Assembly (NCBI RefSeq): GCF_000196455.1
Contig: NC_014614.1
Location: 1,844,001-1,908,000, forward strand
DNA: 64,000 bases
From: Acetoanaerobium sticklandii
Lineage (GTDB): Bacteria > Bacillota > Clostridia > Peptostreptococcales > Filifactoraceae
Direction: 5' to 3'
A program made the position numbers and the translations under genes. Of this stretch, positions 37,992 to 47,409 are shown in pieces. How positions within the stretch are numbered: the first letter of the stretch is position 1; every line of letters begins with the position of its first letter. A model generated the notes under the pieces. The model made no database searches. It had not been told where the DNA came from and saw only the letters and a program-made list of their open reading frames with translations.

Positions 37992-38694
37992 CTTCTATCA
38001 TCTCCTCATAGCATTTTATCTTCAAGGATAATTCTTCAACTTTTGCGTTATTTTCTTCACTACGACTTTCTTTAATTTTTTCTATTATTGCTTTATTAGT
38101 ATTAATTTTAGATTGAAGTAATTTAAATAAAACTTCATTTGCTTTCCTATAATTTATATTTCCTATCTCATCAAATGGGGGTTCTATAGTTTTTAATACC
38201 TTTTCTAATGAGTATCTACTCACTATTATATGATAAAATTTACCTTCATCTTCTATAAGTTCTTCATCTAAGATATCAAAATTATTTTTATATAAATATT
38301 GTCTCAATTTTTCGGGGAATTGTACAGGCTGAAAAATTAAAATAGGATGTTTTGCTTTATATTTTTTATGATAGGATTCATTTAGAATCTCAGAAATTAA
38401 AATTCCACCCATACCAGCTATTACTACTATATCAGCCTCATCAACCTCTAATATTTCTAACCCGCTTCCTAATCTTGTTTCAATTTTTGTCTGCAAATTA
38501 TTATTTTTAATCTCTATAATAGCCTTTTCTAAAGAGCCTTTACTAATATCCGCGGCAATCGCTTTTTTGACTATATTATTTTTTACAGCATAAGTGGGAA
38601 TGTATCCATGGTCTGTTCCTATATCTGCTAAAACTTCAGATTGTGGAATCAAATTAAGTATAGTCTCTAATCTTTTACTTATCACAATAATCAC
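37957..38694 (-). CDS. trmK: tRNA (adenine-22-N1)-methyltransferase TrmK
   Basis: TrmK methylates A22 in tRNA. The 245-residue protein has the SAM-binding motif LADIGTDHGYIPTYAV, the VVIAGMGGILISEIL motif and a C-terminal coiled-coil. No ATG precedes it in frame. GTG at 38692-38694 or the next GTG at 38683-38685 is the likely start; the second has a GGTG site 6 nt upstream. Confidence 0.9.
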   Translation of the reverse strand: MIIVISKRLETILNLIPQSEVLADIGTDHGYIPTYAVKNNIVKKAIAADISKGSLEKAIIEIKNNNLQTKIETRLGSGLEILEVDEADIVVIAGMGGILISEILNESYHKKYKAKHPILIFQPVQFPEKLRQYLYKNNFDILDEELIEDEGKFYHIIVSRYSLEKVLKTIEPPFDEIGNINYRKANEVLFKLLQSKINTNKAIIEKIKESRSEENNAKVEELSLKIKCYEEMIEDAARKTQNKTR

Positions 38695-38805
38695 CCATCT
38701 TTATAAAAATCTCATTTTCATAGTAATCTTAAATTTATTTTATACCCATATTTTCAAAATCTTATATAACTTGTTTCACTCTCTATGAAATCTTGGCCTA
38801 TTCAT

Positions 38806-38834
38806 AATAAAAGATTCGCTGATGCGAATCTTTT
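38806..38834 (-). terminator. intrinsic terminator after rpoD
   Basis: An 11-bp perfect stem AAAAGATTCGC/GCGAATCTTTT with a short loop sits just past the rpoD stop, with a short T run on the minus strand. Its symmetry means it could work on both strands. Confidence 0.85.
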
Positions 38835-38839
38835 ATATA

Positions 38840-39970
38840 TTAATCTAAATAATCTTTTAATTTTTTCGATCTACTAGGATGTCTCAATTTTCTTAGAGCT
38901 TTAGCTTCAATTTGTCTGATTCTTTCTCTTGTAACATCGAATTCTTTTCCAACTTCCTCCAATGTTCTTGCTCTTCCATCTTCTAGACCAAAGCGTAGTT
39001 TAAGAACTTTTTGTTCTCTCTCATTTAATGTGCACAGTACATCCTCAAGCTGTTCCTTAAGTAGAGAGTAAGCTGCTGCTTCAGCAGGTGCTGGAGCATC
39101 GTCATCAGGTATAAAATCACCTAAATGGCTATCTTCCTCTTCCCCTATAGGTGTTTCTAAGGATACTGGTTCTTGAGCTATTTTCATTATTTCTCTAATT
39201 TTTTCTTCTGGCATGTCCATTTCTTTAGCAAGCTCTTCAGGTTTAGGGTCTCTTCCATACTCTTGAAGAAGCTGTCTGTGAACTCTAATTAATTTATTTA
39301 TAGTCTCTACCATATGAACAGGGATTCTAATAGTTCTAGCTTGGTCGGCTATAGCTCTAGTTATCGCCTGTCTTATCCACCATGTTGCATAAGTCGAAAA
39401 CTTGAAACCTTTTTTGTAATCGAATTTTTCTACAGCTTTTATTAGACCAAGATTCCCTTCTTGGATAAGATCAAGAAATAGCATCCCTCTTCCAACATAT
39501 CTTTTCGCAATAGAAACAACTAATCTTAAGTTTGCTTCAACTAATTTCTTCTTTGCTATTTCATCGCCATAACCCATTTTCTCAGCTAAATCAATTTCTT
39601 CCTCAGCAGAAAGAAGTGGGATTTTTCCTATTTCTTTAAGGTACATTCTTACAGGATCGTCAATTGACACTCCTTTAGGAATTGATAAATCCAGCTTAGA
39701 TGCATCTTCATCTTCATCCTCAGTCTCAGCATCAGGATTCTTATTAAACTCTTTATTGAAAATAACAGTGTCGTCCTTTATATTTTCATCTAAAATATCT
39801 ATACCCAATTGAGCAAAGGTGTCATATATGTTTTCAATTTGTTCTTTGTCAAGCTCCATCTCGCTTAGGGCTTCACCTATTTGTTCATAAGTTAATGACC
39901 CATCTTTTTTACCTTTATCAATCAAACTCTTTACAGCTATTTTTTTCTCTTGTTTCAATTCATTATCCAA
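38840..39970 (-). CDS. rpoD: primary RNA polymerase sigma factor RpoD (SigA)
   Basis: This is the housekeeping sigma factor. It has region 1.1, an acidic linker (TEDEDEDASK), and regions 1.2/2 with DPVRMYLKEIGKIPLLS and the melting helix FSTYATWWIRQAITRAIADQ. Region 3 and the region 4 HTH (TREVIRQIEAK-type, seen as TRERIRQIEAKALRKLRH) follow. I place the start at TTG 39968-39970, 9 nt after AAGGAG, giving 376 residues. A further TTG at 39988 would put the ribosome site inside the gene. It follows dnaG by about 50 nt, the classic macromolecular-synthesis operon order. Confidence 0.95.
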   Translation of the reverse strand: MDNELKQEKKIAVKSLIDKGKKDGSLTYEQIGEALSEMELDKEQIENIYDTFAQLGIDILDENIKDDTVIFNKEFNKNPDAETEDEDEDASKLDLSIPKGVSIDDPVRMYLKEIGKIPLLSAEEEIDLAEKMGYGDEIAKKKLVEANLRLVVSIAKRYVGRGMLFLDLIQEGNLGLIKAVEKFDYKKGFKFSTYATWWIRQAITRAIADQARTIRIPVHMVETINKLIRVHRQLLQEYGRDPKPEELAKEMDMPEEKIREIMKIAQEPVSLETPIGEEEDSHLGDFIPDDDAPAPAEAAAYSLLKEQLEDVLCTLNEREQKVLKLRFGLEDGRARTLEEVGKEFDVTRERIRQIEAKALRKLRHPSRSKKLKDYLD

Positions 39971-40023
39971 AAAAATCAACTCCTTCAAGCTATAAATATA
40001 ACCTAAAATCCTAAGCTTCTAAT

Positions 40024-41772
40024 CTATAGATTATCTAATTCCTTAGTAAATTCCATTACACTCATACCTATTTCTATTAATCTACGCTGGTCTTTCTCAT
40101 TGCTAGAATCCAATTTCATTTGTTCCTCTAACAAATGATTTATCTTCATTTTTAATGAATTTTTTTTAATTATAAGCATCAAATTATAAATCTGTTCAGA
40201 AGATATAACTTCATACTTTATATTTTTACCCCTAAATTTCTCTTTGACTACATCAGATAAATTTTTATCTGATAACATATCAAAAATTTCTCTGCTTTCT
40301 TCATTTGAAAAATCCTCTTTTGAAAGCATATTTTTTATCACATCATATTCTGAAATATGATTGACTAAATAATTTAAAAAAGAAAACTCAGTAATAAGCC
40401 AAGCTTCTTCATCTTTATGTATTTTTATATCATTTTTTTCAGTAACCTTATTTGATTTTTTCATTCCTTGAACTTCAAACTGTTTTGGACTGAAATATTT
40501 CCCATACACCTCACTTCCAATAGATTTAATAGATAGCCCAGTAATATCTGACAGTCTTATAATTTCAGTTTCAATTTCCACAGGACTACTATGCTTTTTC
40601 AAAACAAATGATGCTTCTTTTATGAAAGTGATTTTATCCTTTTCCATATCCAAACTATACTTTTTTTGTATCTGTTCAATTTGAAATTGTAGGCTTGATT
40701 TTGAATTGCTAATAATTTTTTCAAATTCTTCAGTGGAATTATTGCTCAGATATTCATCTGGATCATTCCACGGAGAAAAATCTAAAACAAAAGCACTTAG
40801 TTCATTGATTTTTAGTATATCTATCCCCCGAAGAGTAGCTTTTATTCCAGCTTCATCATTATCGTAGGCTAAATATACATTATTACAATATTTCTTTATA
40901 CTTTGAGCCTGCTGCTCAGTAAGTGAAGTACCCAAGGATGCAACTGCTGAAGAAAATCCATATTGATGCATGGCTATGACATCCATATAGCCCTCTACTA
41001 GAAAAATATCTCTAGTCAAATTATTTTTTGCTATATTTAAGCCATACAAATGATTTTTTTTATGAAAAATAAGTGTATCGGATGAGTTCAGATATTTAGG
41101 TAAACTAGAATCAATTACCCTTCCTCCAAAAGCAATCACTCTTCCCCTTATGTCGAAAATCGGAAACATAATTCGTCCAAAAAAACGGTCCTTTATCTGC
41201 GTTCCTCTAGAGACAAATAGCCCACTTTCTATAAGTTCCTTTTCGATGTAGCCTTTAGATAATAGATGCTCCCGTAAAGCTGTGCTTCTAGGCGCATATC
41301 CTAAACCAAATTTTTTTATGGTTTTATCGCTTAAATTCCTGCGTTTTATGTAGTCTAAAGATTTATCAACATTATTCCAAAGCATCTGAAAGTAATATCT
41401 AGCTGCAATCAAATGTATCTGAAGTAATTTTTCCCTTAGCTCTGCAGTCTGCCTTTGCTGCAAAGTAATGGTTTTATCTTCTGGCCAAGGTATATTGGCT
41501 TTTTCAGCTAATACCTTCAGTGCATCCATAAAGTCTAAATTTTCCTTTTTCATAATAAAAGCTATTGCATCTCCACCTTCACCACAACCGAAACATTTAA
41601 ATATCTGTTTTTTTTCATTTACCATAAAAGATGGCGACTTTTCGTTGTGAAATGGGCATAGACCTTTATAGCTTTCTGCATTACCTTTAAGTTCAACATA
41701 GGAGGAAATAATATCTAAAATATTTATCCTTGCTTTTACATCTTCAATAAAATTATCGTCTATCATAGACAT
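40024..41772 (-). CDS. dnaG: DNA primase DnaG
   Basis: DnaG makes RNA primers for replication. The protein (about 582 residues) has the N-terminal zinc domain (CPFHNEKSPSF...FKCFGCGEGG). The TOPRIM core shows EGYMDVIAMHQ and AYDNDEAGIKA, and a diverged C-terminal helicase-binding domain follows. ATGs at 41772 and 41766 are both plausible; the first is 5 nt after GGGAG. An upstream TTG at 41784 is less likely. Confidence 0.96.
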   Translation of the reverse strand: MSMIDDNFIEDVKARINILDIISSYVELKGNAESYKGLCPFHNEKSPSFMVNEKKQIFKCFGCGEGGDAIAFIMKKENLDFMDALKVLAEKANIPWPEDKTITLQQRQTAELREKLLQIHLIAARYYFQMLWNNVDKSLDYIKRRNLSDKTIKKFGLGYAPRSTALREHLLSKGYIEKELIESGLFVSRGTQIKDRFFGRIMFPIFDIRGRVIAFGGRVIDSSLPKYLNSSDTLIFHKKNHLYGLNIAKNNLTRDIFLVEGYMDVIAMHQYGFSSAVASLGTSLTEQQAQSIKKYCNNVYLAYDNDEAGIKATLRGIDILKINELSAFVLDFSPWNDPDEYLSNNSTEEFEKIISNSKSSLQFQIEQIQKKYSLDMEKDKITFIKEASFVLKKHSSPVEIETEIIRLSDITGLSIKSIGSEVYGKYFSPKQFEVQGMKKSNKVTEKNDIKIHKDEEAWLITEFSFLNYLVNHISEYDVIKNMLSKEDFSNEESREIFDMLSDKNLSDVVKEKFRGKNIKYEVISSEQIYNLMLIIKKNSLKMKINHLLEEQMKLDSSNEKDQRRLIEIGMSVMEFTKELDNL

Positions 41773-41875
41773 CACATCTCCCAAATAGATAAAAGAGGCA
41801 TATAAGATATTATTCTATATAAAAAGTTTTTTTCCTTCATCTGAAAATTCTAAAATTTATATGTTTGATTAAAAA

Positions 41876-41906
41876 GACTAAAAAGGATGAGAATTCTCAT
41901 CCTTTT
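41876..41906 (-). terminator. intrinsic terminator overlapping the end of aroF
   Basis: A perfect 11-bp inverted repeat (AAAAGGATGAG / CTCATCCTTTT, AATT loop) is followed on the minus strand by T-rich sequence. The stem includes the last codons and the stop of aroF, so it ends the folate operon very tightly. Confidence 0.88.
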
Positions 41907-42670
41907 ATAACTGATATTAAATTTGAAAATTCTTCAAAATTTAAAGATTGATCTCCGTCTGAGAGTGCATCTTCTGGCTGAGGATGAACCTCTATAATAA
42001 GTCCATCAGCTCCTGCTGCAAGCGATGCTAAAGACATTGGCAAAATAAGATTTCTTTTTCCAGTTCCATGGCTTGGATCAGCAATAACTTTTAAACCAGT
42101 TTCCTGTTTTATTATAGGAATGGCTGCTATATCCATAGTATTTCTAGTATAGTCATTGAAAGTTCTTATGCCTCGTTCACACATAATTATCTTGGTATTT
42201 CCTTGCTTTGCTATATATTCAGCTGCATGTATCCACTCCTTGATAGTCGCTGACATTCCTCTTTTAAGAAGAATTGGTTTATCTTGTTTTCCAGCTTCTA
42301 CAAGTAGAGAAAAATTTTGCATATTTCTCGAACCTATTTGAATCATATCTGATACTTCATAGACTTCACTTAAGCTTTTTTCATCAATAGCTTCTGTCAC
42401 CGCCATAATGCCTACTTCTTTTTTCACAGCTTTTAAAATCTCAAGGCCTTCTTTTCTCATTCCTTGAAAAGCAAACGGAGAAGTTCTTGGCTTGTAAGCT
42501 CCTCCTCTAAGGATTTTAACGCCTTTTGATTTTATAAATCTAGCTGTTTCCAGTAGCTGGTCATAGGATTCTATAGCACAAGGTCCAGCTATTATCAGCT
42601 TTTCTTTTTCGATATCTATTACGTTTTCGTCAAACGGAGCATCAACCTTATTCAATATTTTAGAAATCAT
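41897..42670 (-). CDS. aroF: 3-deoxy-7-phosphoheptulonate synthase (DAHP synthase)
   Basis: This enzyme condenses PEP and erythrose 4-phosphate in the first shikimate-pathway step. The 257-residue protein has the KDSA/DAHP-synthase barrel motifs IAGPCAIESYDQL, KILRGGAYKPRTSPFAFQG, KIIMCERGIRTF and IADPSHGTGKR. It lacks the N-terminal ferredoxin-like or C-terminal chorismate mutase/ACT regulatory domains, so no built-in feedback domain is seen. It is the last gene of the folate operon and overlaps folK by 11 bp. Confidence 0.93.
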   Translation of the reverse strand: MISKILNKVDAPFDENVIDIEKEKLIIAGPCAIESYDQLLETARFIKSKGVKILRGGAYKPRTSPFAFQGMRKEGLEILKAVKKEVGIMAVTEAIDEKSLSEVYEVSDMIQIGSRNMQNFSLLVEAGKQDKPILLKRGMSATIKEWIHAAEYIAKQGNTKIIMCERGIRTFNDYTRNTMDIAAIPIIKQETGLKVIADPSHGTGKRNLILPMSLASLAAGADGLIIEVHPQPEDALSDGDQSLNFEEFSNLISVIKG

Positions 42671-43148
42671 TTTTCTTATACTCCTTTATTCCTCTTGTAT
42701 CAATTTTATTAATCAAATCCTCAAGCTTTATCCCGTCAATAATTAGATTTTTTTCAATGTCATACAGAGGAATCAGTACAAATGCTCTCTCTCTCATCCT
42801 AGGATGAGGAATAGTCAATTTATCGTCCTCACAAATTATATCATCAAACAGAAGTATGTCAATATCTATAGTTCTAGGTCCCCAGTGTATCTTTCTTACC
42901 CTGTCAAGCTCTAGTTCTATAGCTTGGAGGCTTTCAAGCAGTTCATAAGGAGATAAGGATGTTTCTATGCTAATGCATAAATTTAAAAATGCTTCTTGAT
43001 TTTCATATCCCCATGGCTCAGTTTCATATACGCTTGATTTATTTAAAATATTACAGCCTTGAATTTCTGCAATCTTATCTATAGCTTTGCTTAAATATTC
43101 TAATCTATCCCCCATATTACTCCCTAAAGAAAGAAACGCTTTTACCAT
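42660..43148 (-). CDS. folK: 6-hydroxymethyl-7,8-dihydropterin pyrophosphokinase FolK
   Basis: FolK activates the pterin with ATP before coupling to pABA. The 162-residue protein has the HPPK motifs FLSLGSNMGDRLEYL, YETEPWGYENQEAFLNL and GPRTIDIDILLFD. It overlaps folB by 7 bp and aroF by 11 bp. Confidence 0.96.
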   Translation of the reverse strand: MVKAFLSLGSNMGDRLEYLSKAIDKIAEIQGCNILNKSSVYETEPWGYENQEAFLNLCISIETSLSPYELLESLQAIELELDRVRKIHWGPRTIDIDILLFDDIICEDDKLTIPHPRMRERAFVLIPLYDIEKNLIIDGIKLEDLINKIDTRGIKEYKKNDF

Positions 43149-43513
43149 ATATCCTCCCTATTTCGGGTTATGCTTATCCCCATATAATCAAATATTCCCC
43201 TTACAGGTGCTTCTGGTTTTCTAATAGTCAATTTAATTTCTTTAATGGTTTTATAATTTTTTAAAATGCAATTGCAAATGTTTTCTCCTAGAGCCTCTAA
43301 GAGATCATAGCACTTATCCTGTGCGTGGGTTTTTATAATTTCATAAACATCTGCATAGCTTACTGTCATTGTTAAATCATCAGTTTTTCCTGCATCTTTC
43401 AAATCTAAATAAAGCTCTGCATCTATAAAAAATTTTTGTCCTAGAGTTTTTTCTTCCTGCAAGACACCATGAGTGCCAAAGAACGCCATATTATTTAGAA
43501 GTATTTTATCCAT
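43142..43513 (-). CDS. folB: dihydroneopterin aldolase FolB
   Basis: FolB cleaves dihydroneopterin to hydroxymethyl-dihydropterin. I place the start at the ATG 43511-43513, directly after the folP stop (TAAAATG), giving 123 residues that begin MDKILLNNMAFFGTHG, as in the family. A start at 43543 would add 10 unlike residues. The active-site Lys is expected in TIRKPEAPVRG. Confidence 0.94.
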   Translation of the reverse strand: MDKILLNNMAFFGTHGVLQEEKTLGQKFFIDAELYLDLKDAGKTDDLTMTVSYADVYEIIKTHAQDKCYDLLEALGENICNCILKNYKTIKEIKLTIRKPEAPVRGIFDYMGISITRNREDIW

Positions 43514-43514
43514 T

Positions 43515-44315
43515 TTATTGGTTTTCCTTTCTATATATAGCATCTGTAACCATCGCCGCTCTTAGGTTTTCTTTTACATCGTGAACCCTAACAATATCCA
43601 CTCCTTGAATGATTCCCATAACTGTAGTAGCTATAGTTCCTTCCACCCTCTCTTTTGGAGGAAGGTCAAGAATTTTTCCAAGCATAGATTTTCTAGATGT
43701 ACCAAGTAAAATTGGAAGTCCAAAGCATTTGAGCTCTTCTAGTCTTTTCATAACATACATATTTTGCTCAGGTGTTTTTCCAAACCCTATTCCCGGATCT
43801 AAAATCAGCTGGTTTCTTTTCATTCCAGCCTTTAAAGCTATTTCAATGGTTTTTTCAAAAAAATCCTTTATGCTCTGCATTATCTCTATACTGTAATCCG
43901 TTCCAGTTTGATTGTGCATTACAACTGCAGGGCAATTAAATTCAGCTGCTACCTCTGCCATTTTAGTGTCTTTTTGAAATCCCCAAACATCATTGATTAT
44001 ATCAGCTCCACTTTGCATAGCTTTTCTCGCTACCTCAGATTTATAAGTATCCACTGAAATAAGTGCATTTGTTTTAATTTTTAATGCTTCTATCACTGGA
44101 ATCAGTCTTTTAATTTCAGTATCTGCATCAACTTCAATAAATCCTGGTCTTGTAGACTCTGCTCCTATATCAATAATATCTGCTCCTTGCTCTACCATTT
44201 CTAAAGCATGCTTAATAGCGTTATCTACATTTGTAAATTCTCCTCCATCAGAAAAGCTGTCAGGAGTGACATTTAATATACCCATGATATAAGTTTTCTT
44301 TCCAAATTCCATCAT
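43515..44315 (-). CDS. folP: dihydropteroate synthase FolP
   Basis: FolP joins pABA to the pterin and is the sulfonamide target. The 266-residue TIM barrel has the signatures MGILNVTPDSFSDGG, DIIDIGAESTRPG and DPGIGFGKTPEQN. It follows folE by 15 nt. Confidence 0.96.
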   Translation of the reverse strand: MMEFGKKTYIMGILNVTPDSFSDGGEFTNVDNAIKHALEMVEQGADIIDIGAESTRPGFIEVDADTEIKRLIPVIEALKIKTNALISVDTYKSEVARKAMQSGADIINDVWGFQKDTKMAEVAAEFNCPAVVMHNQTGTDYSIEIMQSIKDFFEKTIEIALKAGMKRNQLILDPGIGFGKTPEQNMYVMKRLEELKCFGLPILLGTSRKSMLGKILDLPPKERVEGTIATTVMGIIQGVDIVRVHDVKENLRAAMVTDAIYRKENQ

Positions 44316-44330
44316 CGTATATTCTCCTTG

Positions 44331-44924
44331 CTATTTTATATTTATAAGCGACATAGCCTCTGCTCTTGCTGCTACATCTTTTTCAAATATTCCTCTAACT
44401 GCTGATGTTATTGTTTTTGAGCCAGGCTTTTTAATTCCTCTCATAGTCATACACATATGCTCAGCTTCTAGAATAACTACTACTCCATATGGATCAAGAA
44501 CCTCTACTATTGAATCTGCTACCGTTTTTGCAATTCTTTCTTGAAGCTGAGGTCTTCTTGCAGCAGTCTCAACTACTCTAGCAAGTTTGGATAACCCTGT
44601 TAGCTTTCCACCTTTAGGTATATATGCCACGTGAGCTTTTCCAAAAAACGGTACTAGGTGATGCTCGCATACTGAGTAAAAAGATATATCCTTAACTATA
44701 ACCATTTCTTCATGATTTTCTTCTTGGAAAAATATTTGAAGATGCTCTCTAGGATCTTGATGAAGACCTGCAAATATTTCTTCAAACATATTTGCAATTC
44801 TCTTTGGAGTATCAACTAGTCCCTCTCTATCTGGGTCTTCTCCAATAGCCTCTAAAATATCTCTCACTGCTCTTTTTATCTTATCCTTATCCATTTTTTC
44901 AACAGCTTTAATTTCATTTGACAT
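44331..44924 (-). CDS. folE: GTP cyclohydrolase I FolE
   Basis: FolE converts GTP to dihydroneopterin triphosphate, the first pterin step. The 197-residue protein has the zinc-binding VCEHHLVPFFGKAHVAYIP region, the LARVVETAARRPQLQER motif and EAEHMCMTMRG. It is full length and has a GGAGGAG ribosome site. Confidence 0.96.
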   Translation of the reverse strand: MSNEIKAVEKMDKDKIKRAVRDILEAIGEDPDREGLVDTPKRIANMFEEIFAGLHQDPREHLQIFFQEENHEEMVIVKDISFYSVCEHHLVPFFGKAHVAYIPKGGKLTGLSKLARVVETAARRPQLQERIAKTVADSIVEVLDPYGVVVILEAEHMCMTMRGIKKPGSKTITSAVRGIFEKDVAARAEAMSLINIK

Positions 44925-44963
44925 TTTATACTCCTCCTTAGAGTTACAAATAAATTTTACTTT

Positions 44964-46070
44964 TTAAGAAATAGAAATTATTTTTTTAAAATTCTCAAAA
45001 TCCCCTTCGTCTCCGTATATTAAAGTGGATTCCGTTATAGCTTTTACTAAAAACTCAATATTCTCATGCATCATTTTTTCTACTAGTTCAAGTGAGAATA
45101 TGTTAATATCCCAGTCATATCCAAGATGCCTAACTAAGCTTCTATTTTGCTCTTTAGTATCGTTATCAAATACAAATACATCGACATCTCTTTCCTTGCT
45201 ATATCCTAGCCTTTTAGATGACCCTGTTATAAATATGTATTTGATATCCTCATCTGATAAATAATGTGTCCTCACAAACTTTATTACATCATCGTGAGAT
45301 AATTCATATCTGCTATGTACTTCTAGCAGATTATTTACAGTTATTGCCAAGTCAGTATTAACGTTATAGCTTAGATTTCCTATTGATTTAACTGGCATCA
45401 TATTCATAGCACTATTGCAAATAAAGGCTTCATCAAATGCTTCTAGTTCCTCTATATTTAACGGTTCTTCACTTAGCTTGTACCCCAACTCAAAGCTAAG
45501 TATTCCTCGTATATTTTTTTGGGCTATTCCCCTTAATATGAAAGCATTTTCACCATTGGTATAAAATGTATTTTTTTTTCTAAAAATTATATTAGCTATA
45601 CTTGTTTCTAGAATATTGGATTTATAATCTAAAAAAACAGCATCGTCAAAGCCAGTTTTTTTTGCATTTTCTCTAGCTATGTGATTTTCTATATACGAGG
45701 TAGTTTTGAACCTGAGCATAGGATTTTCCCCTCTTTTATAGGGATATATCTCCAAGCTAAATCCATTTTTATAATTATCTAGGGTGTAGGTCAGCTCTCT
45801 AGATTCTATGCTGTATCCACTGTCACATAAAGTTAATCTTATAATCTGATCCTCTTTTAAATCTGAGCAAATTTGCTTTAAATCATGTACTGCCTGCTTA
45901 GCAAAGCTTTTTCCTATGTCAAGCTTTTCACTAGAAGCTAAGAGTCTATAAATATGGTCTTCTAAAAAGTATACTTGCTTGTTTTTAATAAGAAGAGTTT
46001 CAAATATACCAAGCCCAAACTTTAATGCTTTATCATCCCAGTTTAAGACCCCTCTACTTAGAAGTATCAT
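44964..46070 (-). CDS. pabC: fusion: aminodeoxychorismate lyase PabC + nucleotidyltransferase-like domain
   Basis: Residues 1-247 form a PLP-dependent fold-type-IV lyase, which makes pABA from aminodeoxychorismate. Expected residues are PLP Lys122 (LRFKTTSYIENH) and Glu155 (LETSIANIIF). Residues 262-368 look like a minimal DNA-polymerase-beta-type nucleotidyltransferase. The GS motif is at 283-284, Asp295-x-Asp297 (RDVDVFVF) follows, and a third acid is likely at Asp321 (DWDINIFSLE). Ordinary PabC proteins end near residue 250. The ATG at 46068-46070 lies inside the end of pabB. The added domain's role is unknown. Confidence 0.85.
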   Translation of the reverse strand: MILLSRGVLNWDDKALKFGLGIFETLLIKNKQVYFLEDHIYRLLASSEKLDIGKSFAKQAVHDLKQICSDLKEDQIIRLTLCDSGYSIESRELTYTLDNYKNGFSLEIYPYKRGENPMLRFKTTSYIENHIARENAKKTGFDDAVFLDYKSNILETSIANIIFRKKNTFYTNGENAFILRGIAQKNIRGILSFELGYKLSEEPLNIEELEAFDEAFICNSAMNMMPVKSIGNLSYNVNTDLAITVNNLLEVHSRYELSHDDVIKFVRTHYLSDEDIKYIFITGSSKRLGYSKERDVDVFVFDNDTKEQNRSLVRHLGYDWDINIFSLELVEKMMHENIEFLVKAITESTLIYGDEGDFENFKKIISIS

Positions 46071-47409
46071 CTTGAATATATCCTCTTAAAGTTTTCATGA
46101 TAGATTTAGCTTTGTGAAGAGTCTCCATGTACTCATCCTCTGGATTTGAATCCCAAGTAATTCCACCGCCTACTTGAAAAGTAATTCTATCATCCTTTTT
46201 TACTATAGTTCTTATAGCTATATTTAAGTCAGCTAAACCATCAAATCCTATATATCCAATCGAGCCAGTATATACATTTCTTCTAGTCGGCTCAAGCTCT
46301 TCTATGACCTCCATAGCTCTAATTTTGGGAGCCCCAGTTATAGAACCTCCTGGAAATGTTGCTTTGATAACCTCATAGATATCTTTGTCCTTGTCTATTT
46401 CTGATTCTATCGTAGCGACTAAATGATATACATTAGCATAGGCCTCTATTTTAAATAGCTCTGGCACCTTGACACTTCCTATCTCTGATACTCTTCCTAA
46501 ATCATTTCTCTCTAGGTCTACTATCATAAGTAGTTCAGCCTTGTCTTTTTCACTATTTGAAAGTTCAGTTTTGAAAAATTCGTCCTGCTCAGGGTTGTCT
46601 CCTCTTGGCCTAGTTCCTTTAATAGGTCTAGTTTGGATTTTTCTATTTTCTACCTTAATAAACCTTTCAGGAGAATTCGAAATTACCTGCACATCTTCAA
46701 AATTTAGAAGCCCACCAAAAATAGTAGGTCCAACTTCTCTCAGCTCTGAATATATATCAAAAGCGCTTCTCTTTGTTTCACCCTCAAATCTCTGAGTTAA
46801 ATTTGCTTGGTATATGTCTCCGCTTCTAATATATTGTCTTACCTTTTCTATGCTGTCTATATACTCCTGTTTATTAAAATTTGATTTTAGCTGAACTTCT
46901 TCATCTACTGGAATTAGTTTTTCAGCAGGTGTATGATTTAGAATCAACTCTTCTTTTTCTACGATAAGCTTTTCTTCCTTATCCTTATCCAAATCTACAG
47001 AGACTAAATACAGTTTTCTTTCTTTATGGTCAACTACATAAGCCCAGTCGTACAATCCGAAATATAAATCCGGAACTTCCATATCAACTATAGTTTTATT
47101 CTCTATTTTTTCAATATATCTGCCTAAGTCATATGAAAGATAACCAACTGCACCTCCATTAAAGGGAAGTAAAGATTTCGTATCATTATTACTTGCAAAA
47201 GAATATTTATTCATTATAGTTCTGAATTTGTCTATACACTCAGGATCGTTTGAGTACTTTACTACCTCAAATGGATTCGAGGCTATTATGCTATATCTAC
47301 CATATTCATCGTGGTAAAGACTACTTTCAAGTATAAAGCTATGAGGTTCATCTTTTATTAGTTCAAAAATTTCAATAGGTTCAATATATTTTTTTATCTC
47401 TTTTATCAT
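46054..47409 (-). CDS. pabB: aminodeoxychorismate synthase component I PabB
   Basis: PabB converts chorismate to 4-amino-4-deoxychorismate using ammonia from PabA. The roughly 451-residue protein has the chorismate-binding core. PIKGTRPRG (Lys rather than the Ala of TrpE) marks it as PabB rather than anthranilate synthase. ATFPGGSITGAPKIRAMEVI and FQVGGGITWDSNPEDEY are also present. The ATG at 47407-47409 overlaps the pabA stop and is 8 nt after GAGGG. Confidence 0.95.
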   Translation of the reverse strand: MIKEIKKYIEPIEIFELIKDEPHSFILESSLYHDEYGRYSIIASNPFEVVKYSNDPECIDKFRTIMNKYSFASNNDTKSLLPFNGGAVGYLSYDLGRYIEKIENKTIVDMEVPDLYFGLYDWAYVVDHKERKLYLVSVDLDKDKEEKLIVEKEELILNHTPAEKLIPVDEEVQLKSNFNKQEYIDSIEKVRQYIRSGDIYQANLTQRFEGETKRSAFDIYSELREVGPTIFGGLLNFEDVQVISNSPERFIKVENRKIQTRPIKGTRPRGDNPEQDEFFKTELSNSEKDKAELLMIVDLERNDLGRVSEIGSVKVPELFKIEAYANVYHLVATIESEIDKDKDIYEVIKATFPGGSITGAPKIRAMEVIEELEPTRRNVYTGSIGYIGFDGLADLNIAIRTIVKKDDRITFQVGGGITWDSNPEDEYMETLHKAKSIMKTLRGYIQDDTSK

